Shown here: positions 50,292 to 62,584 of the stretch, in pieces
Layout of the letters: every line of letters begins with the position of its first letter
How positions within the stretch are numbered: the stretch's first letter is position 1
Assembly: GCA_023525715.1 (NCBI GenBank)
Contig: CM042009.1
Location: 126,606,819 to 126,670,818 of the forward strand
Reading direction: 5' to 3'
Origin: Cichorium intybus
Taxonomy: Eukaryota; Streptophyta; Magnoliopsida; Asterales; Asteraceae
Length of the DNA: 64,000 bases
The notes under the pieces: model-generated
Seen by the model: the letters and a program-made list of their open reading frames with translations, nothing else
Database searches by the model: none
What the model was told of the DNA's origin: nothing
Position numbers and translations under genes: made by a program

Positions 50292-52700
50292 CTATTTGCT
50301 TGCTTTTTTAACCTCAAAATGACTTCCTTTCTCTTCATCTCCCAAAAGTGTGGCACTCCTATCTCTATCTTTAATCTATAACAAACAAAAAGATAAAAAA
50401 AAATAAAACAATCATCTAAATACATTAATAATACATTTTTTATTGAACGGCGAACAAATCAGATTAATGGAATCTGATTTCCATTAATCATACATAAGTC
50501 GTAAAGAAGGGTACCTGGGATGCCGAAGAGTCGATAATTTGTTTCTTTTTACTTTCACGCGTAGAAAAGTACGAATATAACCCCATTCCAACAATGGCTA
50601 CCATTATTCCGATAATATTTCTATGGGTAAAAGGGTCATTTAACAAAGTGTACCCAAATCCAAGAACAAGACACGTCTTTAAATGGCCAAGCACTTGATA
50701 TGTAACAGGCGATGTTTTTCCAATCACCAAAAAGGTGCTAAAATTCACGGAAACCGCGATCAAACATGACATTATGATGAAACCCTGCACCATGGTTGAA
50801 TTTAATTTAATATTTATTGAAAATTGGTTTTAATTATTTTGAAAAATGGTAAAAGGAAATGTACCAAAACAAGAGGGGAGTATTTGTAGGCAAAAACATT
50901 TTGATTGGTGAGGTATTGATCGACTAATGGGCCGGTTAGAAAGAGAATAGCGGCTTGAAATGGGGATGATTGATATAGGAGTTGTGTTGATGATACTTTT
51001 AGTCTTTGTTGAATTGTGTTTGTCAGCTAAAATTGTGATATTTGGTTAAGAATAAACTTCTTTTAATCCTTTTGAAAGCTTAAATGTTTTTATAAGAACA
51101 CACCATATGACCATAACATTAAAATGATTTTTTTTTTTCATTTTCTTTGGTCCTTTTAGAACCGAAATCTACTTTCATGCTAGTTTCGGTTTGGGTTGGT
51201 CTTGAAGGAATTTTTTTTTGTCAAAATTTAAGACTTTAATCATCTTAATAAAGCATTTATTTATTAATTATTTTTTAGTACGGGAATAAGTTTAAAAAAA
51301 CTTCCAACGAAATATTACTAGTTTTTCATGATTTGTAATTAGAAACTACAAACATAATGTGGAATGTTGGAATAGATATATAATAAATGTTTAAATATAT
51401 GATTTTTCAATCTTGAAAAAATATATAAAATTTATGATTTAATGAATTATGTAAACGCAAATTAATGAGCCACAAGTTAGGCAAACTCTTTGTTTGGTGT
51501 TAAATACCAAAATCACCCCTAAGTTAGGAAATTCACAAAAAGAGAAATCTTTAGGCTTATTAGTGATAATTGAAAAAAGGTAAATTCTTTGTTGGGTGTT
51601 AAATGCTAAAGTCACCCCTATGTTAGGAAATATGCAAAAGTGGAAATCTTCCGTGAAATCTCTATATTTTAGGCTCATCACTAATATCAATAATAACATG
51701 ATGACTTTATTTTAGACAGAATAAAAGACAAAAAAAAAATTGTTTATATCTACACATTTGGATTTTGTTGATAAATTATAGGAGTTATGAAGTCCATTAT
51801 TTTTTGGTCGGTTTCTTAAGTCTTTTTTGGGTCAGTTTCAAATTTGTCCAAAATTACTTTTAGTTTTGGACCGTTTTGCCCCTCACTGTTAAAAAAGGAT
51901 ACAATTTGACCAACACAAGTAGTGGCAATAGCAAGAAGAGAAACAACTGTCCCAACAAAATTCAGCTGAAGATCCGTCACTGATGCTATGCCGACTCCAG
52001 CAAGTAGCACGAAAAGTGACAACTTTATTTTTTGGCTGAAATAAAGACAACAAAAAATAAACCCAAAAAAAAAAAAAAAAAAAAAAAAAATCACCCCATC
52101 GTATTTTTGTTCAAATATGACAAAAAGTAACCTGAATTGTTTCTTCAAGAAAAGAGTTTCAAGGAGGACAGTGAAAGGTATAATTGCAAGTTTGGTCATC
52201 TGCGAAATAAACCCCACAAAGATATCACAAATTGAATGCAAGTAAAAGTTGATTTTGAGATTGTATTTGTACTGTGTGCATAAAGAATTGTACTTTACCT
52301 GATAGAAGCCGATGGAATTGAAGCCGAGGCTCAAGTTAAGAAAACCAATGGAAACACCATTTAGGATTCCAAAAAGAATCACAGTCTTCGTATCGATTTT
52401 TTTGTTCTCGAAGAAATTCAGGCGATTTGCCACATGAAGCGTGCAGTAAGTCACCATCAGATGCCAACTTGTTAATGTTGTAGCTTAATTTCAACCAAAC
52501 ACCATGTGTTAACCTTTAAACCATGATCGTTCTTGGAGATATGAAAAATGGAGATAGATGTATAATATATGGAGTTTACCGAAAGGGAAACCGAGATTGC
52601 TCATTAGAGCTTTGTTGCAGATAACAATGGAGACTGATGATGCCACTGATAAAAACAATGCACCAATAACCCCCAATTGGTACCCTGTAAATTCTCCCAT
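50292..52700 (-). CDS. UDP-xylose transporter-type nucleotide-sugar transporter (UXT family)
   Basis: Seven exons join in frame to 340 residues: 52700-52580, 52483-52299, 52199-52132, 52035-51903, 51026-50865, 50784-50515, 50375-50292. The protein is hydrophobic with about ten membrane segments, starting MGEFTGYQLGVIGALFLSVA. It carries the family blocks SVSIVICNKALMSNLGFPFA, TSWHLMVTYCTLHVANRLNF, LSLGFNSIGFYQMTKLAIIP, FTVLLETLFLKKQFSQKIK, TCVGQILTNTIQQRL and VIGKTSPVTYQVLGHLKTCL, and ends in a charged tail with the di-lysine-like VKKASK. Near identity of these blocks to Arabidopsis UXT proteins points to Golgi/ER import of UDP-xylose for xylan and other wall polymers in exchange for UMP or UDP; the substrate is inferred from family. 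It is one of the plant triose-phosphate-translocator-like NST/KT clade. The length is normal and no motif is missing. Confidence 0.93.
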
Positions 52701-54362
52701 CTTTTCCCTTTCATCAGAAAATCAAAGGAATTAATTCAATTGGTCCAATCTTCACTGGTATGTAGCATAATCGATACGATTGCAACAAAATTGTGAATAA
52801 AATTGTAAATTTCAAATCACCTCGATTGAAGTCAAAATTCGCCTGGAATCTAAACGACGAGCACTTGAATCTTCGAAATAATTCAAAAAACGGAGAATCG
52901 TATTAGACAACACCAACACATATAACAAAACAGAGATTACGAAGGAGAGAATAAGACCTTATTAACTGAATTTACGAAACAACAAAGGGTTAAAACTTAA
53001 AACACCAGTTGACGGTGCCGGCGAGGCGGCAATTTAATGCGAATCGAATAACAGTGGCCGGCGATTTGAGTTGAAGGAAGGGAGGGTTGTGTGAAGATGA
53101 AAGTAGAAGAAAAGCGAATATATATTGAGGTCTGCGGTTGGTACCAAAACCATTGAAACGCTTTTTGCTTCGATTTGACGCCATAACGAAACTAACATAC
53201 TCCGGCAGGTATGTAAGTAGCCGTTATATTATGAATTTTACAAAGTTTATGTCAAAGAATCAACCAATTTAGAAAAATGTACGCTTTATTTCTCATTCCC
53301 TAACTATTTATTCCCTCTAAATTTTTATCTTTACCACTCCTCAAAACAATTTATTTTACTAAAGAATCTATGCAAAACCAAAATTACTAAGAATCTTTTT
53401 TTTTTATATGCATGGAACTGAAAAAAATAAATAAAACAAAAAAACAAAAAAAAAAAAAATTTGGGAAACATTAATGTAAAAAGTTGTCAAATGTGAGTTT
53501 GGATAGTCTTGTTGGTTTTGACAACACTAACCATTTTACGAATATACAAAGTCGTCAATCAACAATAATAGATGGATGGTTTAAGTATGATTTATGAGAA
53601 TGCCTTAATTAATAATTAAATATCTAAAATGATCCTTAATAAAACGGAATTACAAGAATCCTAGACAGAAATCAATTATAAGCGATAGATGTGTGAATTC
53701 ATATTAAAAAATTATACAAAAAAACAATTTTAAAAAATGATAAACTTCATCATCTAAACGGCCATGAATGACTCAATGGGGCAGTCAAGGCTTTCCATAC
53801 TATTTTTATGCAGATGAATACAATCATGCATATTTAGAAAACCATGGATCACAAGTCAACATCGTATAACAAATGACTAACGAATTATTGAAAACGATTG
53901 CATGATTCTTTTCAGTAATTTTTTGTATACCTAGAAGGTTATATATATATTATCTTTTAACTAGTTTCATTAGTTTATAGTGAGTGTGATTGAAAGTGAT
54001 TTGTAAGAGAAGGTAGGAGGGTGAGATGTGAGTATACAAATCATATATTTGTTTGGTGAAATAGAACATCTTCAATCTCACTCCAAACACCTTTCCCCTC
54101 AACAACCGAATCATTTAACAATTCAAATTAGACCACTAGGAAATAATTCCTTACATTAAAATATCTTATAAACATTAACGTGGAATCTAAATAAAAAGAA
54201 AAATATGTAACATTTTAATACATATGCATGATCACGAAACAAACAAACGAGACATTTAATTAAGTATTTGGTATTTATATATGTACAAAAGCTAAATATC
54301 ATGCCTATTGTACAAAAAAGTTTGGCTCACAGAAAAAAAATAATAAAAAAATAAAAATAAAA
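52701..54362. other. UXT promoter/leader and intergenic DNA
   Basis: 52701 to about 53200 is the probable leader and promoter of the UXT gene. It includes a 62-codon upstream frame on the minus strand (52990-53184, starting MASNRSKKRFNGFGTNRRPQ) that could be a uORF if transcribed; I do not recognise it as a separate gene. From 53.2 to 54.36 kb the sequence is AT-rich with no gene seen. Confidence 0.45.
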
Positions 54363-54476
54363 TCAAAGCTTAGTCCTATTCTGCTTCAAGTAAGCTTTAT
54401 CCGCACTCACAAGTCGATCTTGAAATAATGCCCACTCACTTTTGCACCTATCTTTTACCTATACACAACATAATAC

Positions 54477-54516
<40 letters not shown>

Positions 54517-57500
54517 CCATTTTTGAGTAGTTACAAAATAATAATATTTCAACTATCACATTAGTAATCATTAAAAAATACTAATAAAAGGAGTGAGTAT
54601 AAATATGGGTAAAATTTGCTTACCCCTTCCCATGGAGCTTTACCCTTCTCATACTCGCCCTAAATAAAATAAATAATTAAATAATTAAACCATAATCTAT
54701 ACATCGATTCTTTAAAAAAATAATTATTATTTAAAGTTTGTAAATGCCTAACCTGCCCCCCTAATGAAGGAATATGTTGATGCACAATCCACTGTGAATC
54801 AACCACACCGATTTTTTCATGTGCCGGCTGTGAGAAAGCAATAAATTTATAATGGAAGGGCAATATGGGAAGGATTATTAAAAAAACTTTTACTTTGGAA
54901 TCAACTTTGTTTTACCCATAATAGCAATGTACTTACATTTCTTTACCGGTAATAGCTATGTACTTTATTTTTTTTTTACCTATAATAGCAATGTACTTGC
55001 ATTTTGCTACCAACATAGTCATTGTACTATATTTGTTACATATTACTATTATCAGTAAAGAAATGCAAGTTTGTTGCTATTATGGATAAAAACCAAAGTA
55101 CATTGCCTATATTGGTAAAAGAAGTAAAGTATGTTGCTATCTCCTGCAATTTTCCTAAATTGAAAATAAAAGGCTGACCTCTACACATCTTCTAAGTGCA
55201 AAATCCAAACCCCATCCATGCACCAAGTCATTCTGCATGTTTAAAAAAAATCAAAAAAGAAAAAAGAAAATTGATAAATTTTAAATCAAATAATTCTTTT
55301 TTTTACCTGAATCATATACCACACACACCGCCAAGCATCACGTGAAAACACAGGAGCCATAATCTCTACAAATCTGTATAAAATCAAAATAGTATTCATT
55401 AATCATTATATATTTAACATTTATATGTATGCATGTATGTATGTATGTATGTATGTATGTATATATGTATGTATGATGTATGTATGTATATGTATGTATG
55501 TATGTATGTATGAGAGAGAAATTATACGCTGCACATGGGGGCAGATGGGGATCACTGCACCATCCTGGTTTTTCATCTGTAACTCTGTTGACCAAGTCAA
55601 AGATATATAGAAGTTAAGTTATGTTAGCATTTTTGAAACTAAAAAAGTTATATAAAAAAATGGTAACGTACTTGTGAACTTCTTTATCGCCTCTTCTTTT
55701 TGTCATTTCCCATGTTAGACCCTCATTGGGTTCAAGGCCAGGTTGAGAGATTTCTAGACGATGTTTTTTGATTAATTGTATATACCTGGAATGTTATTTA
55801 TAAGTGTGAATAAATTTTATATAAATTTATTATGAGAAAGTTCTAGAAGGAAAGAGAAAGAGAAATACTTGTCTCCATTGAAGTGTTCAACACCAAGATC
55901 TTCATCCCAAATGAAAATATAATCATATGATGATACGATATCTGGATGCAAAAATCTCTTTGCATACCACCTACAAAAAGTGAAAAATAAATAATAATAA
56001 AAAGAAGTCAACAGTCAACACAACAAAAATGCAAAAGTAAGTAGCTATTATTAGTAGATTAATGTAAGTATATTGGTATTATAGGTAAAAAATAAAGTGC
56101 ATTGGTATTTCTTGATATTTGTCCTTACTTTTATTATATGTGGATACAATGTATAGTTTTAACTTTAATTTATAGACTATACATGATTTAATTATAAGCA
56201 ATGAATTTCCATTTACCAAAATAAAAAATTGAACATAATAAAAGCTTGTTAAAACTTAAAACCGAAATAAGATTTTAACAAGCAACATATTTTCTAGTTA
56301 TTTGAGAAAATAAAATTGTGATTTAATCAAAATCATGAAACTTTTAAAAAAGATTTGTGTCTTAACAAAATACATGAATAAAAAGGGCAATATTACAATT
56401 TGTTCATTTTATCCCGTGATGAAATGAAAAAAAAACACCAACGAAAATTAACAAAATGGAGGAAATTACATTCCTTTGGAAATAGTCAATTCCATTCCAT
56501 TAGACAAAAGTCACAAAACAAATAAGTTTTTTTCATTTGAATGGAATGAACGATTCCATTCCTTCCATGATTCCATCATACTAAACACTAACTAAAAGAT
56601 AACAATAATAACGGAATCAAAAGCATACCATTTGGATTGCTTCTTTACACTGACATGAATTGCCCGTTTTGCCCATTCATATTGATCCCATTCCGTTGTC
56701 CGCCCATCATAATGAAAAAGCATAATTTGGAAATCATCCGAAAACTATAAAACATCAATACCCATATCTCAGTATTTTCAATTAACATCTTAAATTTAAA
56801 TTAAACAAAAAAAAAGTAACCTTTTTTATTGACGCATCAATATTATTCCTCTGATCCCAACCAACAGTAAAAGTCAACAAATACCGTGGCTTCTTTTTCA
56901 AATCCTGAAATTTTGAATTTTTAATACCTTATAATAGTGAAAAAGAATTAATAGATGAAGTAAAAGATATAATAAATTAATAAATATACCTCAGAAGGGT
57001 CGCCCCATAATCTTCTCAAATAATAATCAGTCTCTGAAACAACAATTGCTGGAGGCAATGGCTCTGCTCCATGGGGATTTGTTGGAACATATATCTAAAA
57101 ACCAAAAAAAGTAATCTATTTATTTAAATATTTAATCACTTTTTAAAGAAATCTAGATTAAAATGTTACCTTAGGTAGTTCAGGGGTATTAGAAGAACCA
57201 AGATTTTCAGGGAAACTTCGTTCTTTAGGTTGATCTCCATGCATTGTTGTATCAAATGGTGAACGAATCTGAAGGGTATAACGGTAATTCTAACAAAATA
57301 TCATATTTGTTATTTAAGCATATTGAATATTTGAGAAAGCTGACTAACTACCTTGGTAAAAGAAAAATATGGAAAAGAAACACCAATGAAGTATCCAAAG
57401 ATCATTGCCATGATTGTAGTTACAACAAGTCTCCCATTATCATTTGACTTCTTGAAAAAACCACTGTATACAAAAATACAATTAATCAATAAAACAGAAT

Positions 57501-57561
57501 TCAAGATTGGTAATAGATGCCAAATAGATAATCTCACTCACTTGCGGTACATATTTTTCAT
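54363..57561 (-). CDS. DUF707 family protein, probable membrane-anchored glycosyltransferase-like
   Basis: Fourteen exons join in frame to 378 residues: 57561-57542, 57463-57352, 57268-57170, 57094-56990, 56904-56821, 56744-56629, 55970-55869, 55785-55672, 55584-55528, 55373-55307, 55232-55179, 54827-54753, 54659-54624, 54458-54363. The N-terminus (MKNMYRNGFFKKSNDNGRLV) is followed by one membrane segment, TTIMAMIFGYFIGVSFPYFS, giving a type II topology. The conserved region contains KPRYLLTFTVGWDQRNNIDA, FSDDFQIMLFHYDG, the acidic IFIWDEDLGVEHFN (a DxD-like metal/sugar site), MAPVFSRDAWRCVWYMIQND, HGWGLDFALRRCVEP and VVDSQWIVHQHIPSLG. Plant copies are often labelled lysine-ketoglutarate-reductase trans-splicing related, a name without functional proof; the WDEDL motif and topology suggest a Golgi glycosyltransferase-like role, which is inference. 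The usual family length is near 400. A leader exon ends at 58633 (CCT|gtaagc), with its intron reaching to about 57690. Confidence 0.92.
54474..54516. repeat. (TTA)n microsatellite
   Basis: About 14 TTA units in the 54459-54623 intron of the DUF707 gene. Confidence 0.95.
54890..55150. mobile_element. MITE of the 'AGTACATTGCTAT' family in a DUF707 intron
   Basis: The left half reads ATAGCAATGTACTTACATTT and ATAGCAATGTACTTGCATTT; the right half has the inverse (AAATGCAAGTTTGTTGCTAT, AAAGTACATTGCCTATATTG, AAAGTATGTTGCTATCTCCT). The two halves form a foldback. The same phrases occur at 24960-25065, 28655-28740 and 56030-56125. Confidence 0.65.
55424..55512. repeat. (ATGT)n microsatellite
   Basis: About 20 imperfect TATG units in the 55374-55527 intron of the DUF707 gene. 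Confidence 0.95.
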
Positions 57562-57689
57562 TGATCCAAATAGTGCTCAACTTCAATGGTCAAGCACTAG
57601 GTCAAACCAATTATGCACGTAATTCTACACAGCATGTGCACCCTTCAGGATTTAATAGTATTACAATTGTGTTAGCACAGTAGCAAATA

Positions 57690-58632
57690 CCTGAAAATTT
57701 ATGGAAAATGTGGAATGTTAGGAAAGAAAACAATCCTGAATCCTGAATAAAGAAAATGATTTTTCTTGGGTGATGAAAAACAGTTTCCCTTCATTTGAAG
57801 ACTCTAATTCAACTCAAGTATGAGTATCTTGCTCAAAACTTGAATACCGAGAGTGTTTTTAACCATAATGATGTGCAAAACTTTCACAATTCACAACTAG
57901 ATATACTCTCACTGTTGCTTCAAAATAAAACTATTGACTTTACATGCTGATTATAGAAATGTCTGATTATTAGTTAAATGTATAAAATGATCCTTCACCA
58001 TGACAAAGTAGAGTGTATTGTTGACACAGAAGTTTGAAATTGTTGTACTTTTAATTAACAGTTACGATCCTAAACTGGAATTCTTTCCATTTCTAGTGGA
58101 ATTAACAAAGTACTATTCAAAACAAAGGAAATAAATATTATCCATATTTTTAGCCAACATCTAGACCGCAAGTTGATGATCGACCGAACATTTAAAGTCG
58201 AACAAACCGTGAGATTGATTTAATCTGGAACAAACCCCAAACCAAAAGGTTTATTTAGGAGCACAAAATTGTTATTGTTGATGTCATTCTTACGTATACG
58301 TTCTATCCACATCCACAAAATCTCATCACCAGAAGTGATGATCTGCTCCAGTTACATCATATAAGTCGAACAAATTGGTCTCAACACAGTGCTCAGTAAC
58401 GCAATCAAAGAAAAAATAATCACGAGAAAGAATCACACTATGTACTAACTCCAAACACATAGCTTTGGAATAACCGAAATCGATCACACCGATGAAATTC
58501 GAAAGAACGGTATGTAAGTAATGTAAGTGAAACATAAGATTGCTAACATCTAGGTCCACATATGAGATTACCACTATGAATTAACAATGTAAAACGTAGT
58601 CCACAGAAAATCTAGGGTTAGAAGATGCTTAC
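57690..58632 (-). other. Leader intron of the DUF707 gene
   Basis: The donor at 58632 (CAACCT|gtaagc on the minus strand) and an acceptor near 57691 (AAATTTTCAG) would join a leader exon to the exon holding the ATG at 57561. No conserved coding sequence is seen in between; an open frame of 82 codons at 58326-58574 has no recognisable motif. Confidence 0.5.
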
Positions 58633-58689
58633 AGGTTGACGAGAGAGAAAGAGGAAGATTGAGGCGTCGTCTTCTTCTTCGGGGATCGT

Positions 58690-61371
58690 ATGAAGTTCGA
58701 AAGGTATTATTGAGTGCGGGCAAAATAATGATTTTTAATTTAAAAAAAATATCTATTCACTGGGTTAAGTGTTTTTTAGTGCTCAAATTAAAACGTTCAG
58801 ATCAATGTACAAGTTTCCATGGCTGAAGTGCAACTGGGAAAGAACTACTGGTCTGGTTAACAAGATTTGAGCATTGGGAAAGAGCTGGCCTTCTTAGTGG
58901 CCAGATGTCTTCATCATAGATACCCTCCTTGGGGTTGATCTCCATCTTTTTCTTTTTTCCCTTTTTAACCTTTTCCTTTTTTGCTTTTTGGTTGCTTTTT
59001 CCTATTCCATGATTCTATCCTTACCAACATGTACATGAATGACACATGTGATATTCTTGTTAAAAAGGGCATTTTCGTAAACGAAATTAATATTTTGAAT
59101 GTTAGGTTTTAATAAAAAGTGTCGTCTGGAAGAAAAAAAATATTCTTCAGAGGATGCAGTCACATGATATAAAAGAATATCGTCGAAGATATTATAGTTT
59201 AGTGAGAAAAACAAGAAATGAACTTTTAATAAGTTGATATATAAGTTGTTTAATGATTAATAATTTTAAAAACTTGTCGAATAAGATCTTGATATCATCA
59301 AGCAAATTAATATATGAAAAATCGGCATCTAAATTGTTTCATCTTATACAACAAATTAACATAATATACAACACTTTTAATGCATAATTAGCATATGTTT
59401 ATTTTAGAATGATGTTAAACGTTGATCATACGTGTTATAACGTGTAACATGTTTTATGAAGGAACTTATTCTGAAAAAAATGAATACAAAGCTTTGAAAG
59501 AGATTCAAACTCAAGACTTTGAAGATAAAGGCAAGTAAGTTAACGTTCGGACAAAGGGTTCCTTGTTAAAACGTTTAACATCAATCTAAAATAAGTATAT
59601 GATAATCAATATTGACGTAAGAAACAATTAAGCAAGCAATATATGAAAAAATAATGGCTTTTATGAATAAAAAATTCAAAAAAATAATGACTTTTACGAA
59701 AAAGATTTTGAAAATATAATGATTTTTATGAATAGTTTTTGAAAACATAATGATTTTTATAAAAAAAAGTTATGATAAATTAGAAATTGAGTTTTAAATT
59801 CTTGGAATTTATAGCATTATTAATATAAGTTGACGTGACTATCCAATCATCATACCACATAGGCATGTCACGTTAGCACTACTGACATGTCAACTGTAAC
59901 CTGATAGTTACCCTTTAAAACTTGAAAAATAAAACTTTTTGAAAAATCTATAGCAAATTAGTAACAAAAAAAAGATTGAGGTAAATTAGAAATCGGACTT
60001 TAAATTTTTGGAGTTTTGTAGCATTAACCTTTTAACATTATCTCAAATAGTTTTTTTTGAAGCTTTTAACTTTTATTTTTTTATGTTATCTTACTATATT
60101 TCAAAAACTTATATTTATTTTTTATCGAACATTTGCAGATTATAACTTTTAACTAGTAGCTAGTTTATGTGTGTTTGATGATACTACTAGACAAATTTTA
60201 AAGCTAATAACAAAATAAATTTGGGTAAAAGAATTTAAAGTACTTTAAAGTGTATTTAAATTCTTAAGTTCTTTTAAATCACTTTATTAAAGTGGGATTT
60301 AAAATCTTGTTTAGAAATGGTAAAATTTACTATTTGATACATTTTAAGAAAACACAACTATTCGATCATTCCAACCTATATATTTTTGCAAATACAATGT
60401 CCACGTCTATACATTTAAGAGCGTCTCTGAAACATTTGAATGATTTTATGGAATTGTCAATTATGTTAAATTATAATTTTTTGCAAGTGAAATATATGAT
60501 GTTGAGGTTCTTACCATCTATTATTTAAGATAACTCATCCGAAAAATCTAATCTAATACAATATTAATATTACTCTATAAGTATGAGAGAGGATAGCTAC
60601 TATTGGGTAATAACTAATAAAGCTATATTATTTTATGTAGTAATCTTAGATTGTCACAAATCTTATGTGTATGACTGTTGTTATGTATATGAATTTTTCA
60701 CACATAAAGTTGTGAAAAAGGAAAGAAATCCGTTGTCAAATAAGGATTTTTCTACTAAGTCGGCTCTTTTTAAAGTAATCGACTATGTTCATTAGTTATC
60801 AACTTTTTTAGATCAGTATTTTAATATTATTTTTATAAATGCATATATAAAATTTGACGGACAATTTATCTCTTTATATATATTGCCTTAAATGAAAAGT
60901 AATGGACGATGCTATATCTGCCAATTAAAAACAATAAACAAGCTATGAAAAATATGGAAAATGCTATATATTTAATTTTTAAAAAAATTATTAAGTTGTG
61001 TGTGTAACTTTAAGTTTGACACAACCAATCATTTCATTGATAGTTGTAACAAATAATTTACTTGGTTTTGACCAAACCAGATTTAAATAATCATGAACAA
61101 ATTTAAACTTTGTTTTCATGTGGAAGTGAAATAACACAAAAGCCAAAACGTTCATGCCTAAAACTGACATGTGGATCCAAACCAAACGAAAAAGACGCAT
61201 GCCGTATGCCCCCTCTCTTCATTGTATCCGTTCATGTTCAAAAATCAACACAATTAAATAAAGATCATCTTAAATAAATTCTTTTACGTGTATAGGTATG
61301 TGTATTATGTGTTGACTTTCATATACACATGTCACATCATGAAATTTTTTTGACACACTCCTTAAATAAAA
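58690..61371. other. Gene-poor AT-rich DNA
   Basis: No gene is recognised. There is an inverted repeat at 59387-59606 and a direct repeat of about 45 bp (TAAATTAGAAAT..GTTTTAAATT..TAGCATTA type) at 59773 and 59980. Several copies of an AATAATGA(C/T)TTTTA phrase occur between 59650 and 59765. Confidence 0.5.
59387..59606. mobile_element. Small inverted-repeat element, probable MITE
   Basis: ATTAGCATATGTTTATTTTA followed by GAATGATGTTAAACGTT at the left pairs with the inverted right end (ATTATCATATACTTATTTTA, GATTGATGTTAAACGTT), about 37 bp with five mismatches. A target duplication is not clear. Confidence 0.6.
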
Positions 61372-61808
61372 GGGTTAATGACTTGAGAGGGTAATATATT
61401 TTTGCAAATATTCACATTTAGGTAAAATTATTTTTTTTGTTCACATTTAGGTAACATACTTGTTATAATTGTTCATATTTAGATAACAATGTTTTTTTGT
61501 ACACCTTTAGGTAACATAGTTGTTATACTTGTTCAAAAACGGGTAACAATGTTTTTTTTGTTCACATTTAGGTAACAATATTGTTATCTAAATGTGAACA
61601 ATATTGTTACCTAAATGTGAAAAAAAAACATTGTTACCCATTTTTGAACAAGTATAACAACTATGTAACATAAATGTGCACAAAAAAATATTGTTATCCG
61701 TTTCTGAACAAGTATAACAAGCATGTTACCTAAATGTGCACAAAAAAAACAATGTTACCTAAATGTGAACATTTACAAAAGTATATTACCCTCTCAAGTC
61801 ATTAACCC
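61372..61808. mobile_element. Mutator-like foldback MITE (437 bp)
   Basis: Ends GGGTTAATGACTTGAGAGGG and its inverse, flanked by a perfect 9-bp duplication TAAATAAAA (61363-61371 and 61809-61817). Both arms consist of repeated TTCACATTTAGGTAACA units, so nearly the whole element folds back on itself. It shares its termini with the 2.1-kb element at 18175. Confidence 0.9.
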
Positions 61809-61817
61809 TAAATAAAA

Positions 61818-62584
61818 TATCAAACCCAACTACCAAATAAAGGAATCGTTTTCTATAAATTAACATTTGGGATCCCTGATTTAATTACGAACTTGACATT
61901 AAAATCTTCAACATTGATTTCGATATAATGCTTTCTTGAACAATATTTGACTAAAAATACATTCACTATACATATAACTTTTTTAAATAAAAGTAATCGA
62001 CAATATATTGATTGAACAAGTGTACCCAGCAACGCGGTGTATGATGTGTACTCATCAATATGTCGTGTATCTATACAAATTATCCCGAAACAATACTAAT
62101 TCTCGAAGGAATTGTGGGTCCGCCCGCCCGCCTAACACAGCCTGACATCGAGAAGCTAGCAATCATAAGGGAGCCAATATTCGATTGTCAACCCTCTAAC
62201 ACCACTGCCACCCTCCACGTACCACTGCTACTGCTACCCCCATCACCAACGCCACCACCACATCCCCCACCACCCATTGCCACCACCACCACCACCCCAT
62301 CCCCACCCACATGGTAGAACATTGGACAAGATATCGAACATGGTAGTCAAAAAAGTCATTAAGAGTGGCACCGATCACTAACAAATGGAGAGAATGAAGA
62401 TTATGGTGGTTCAGACATATCCGATAGAGATAATCAATAGTTGTGGTTAGCTATAGAGGGTACGATGAGGTAAGGATGTATGATAATGAAATATGAGGAT
62501 AGTGTGAGTTAAACTTGAAGGAGTTGGTTGTTACTAAGGATATGACCTCAAACATGAGGGTGTGAAGGTGTAGAATTCAGATAG
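61818..62584. other. Intergenic DNA with CCA-rich patch
   Basis: A run of CCACC/CACCA triplets at about 62205-62312 gives proline-, threonine- or tryptophan-rich frames on either strand with no domain. Nothing else is recognised. Confidence 0.5.

Noticed and set aside
58326..58574. 82-codon minus-strand frame upstream of the DUF707 gene
   Set aside because: It lies in the probable leader intron with no motif or conserved splice phase.
62060..62384. Proline/threonine-rich frame (plus) and Trp/Val-rich frame (minus)
   Set aside because: Both come from a CCA-rich low-complexity patch; no signal peptide, domain or splice context supports a gene.
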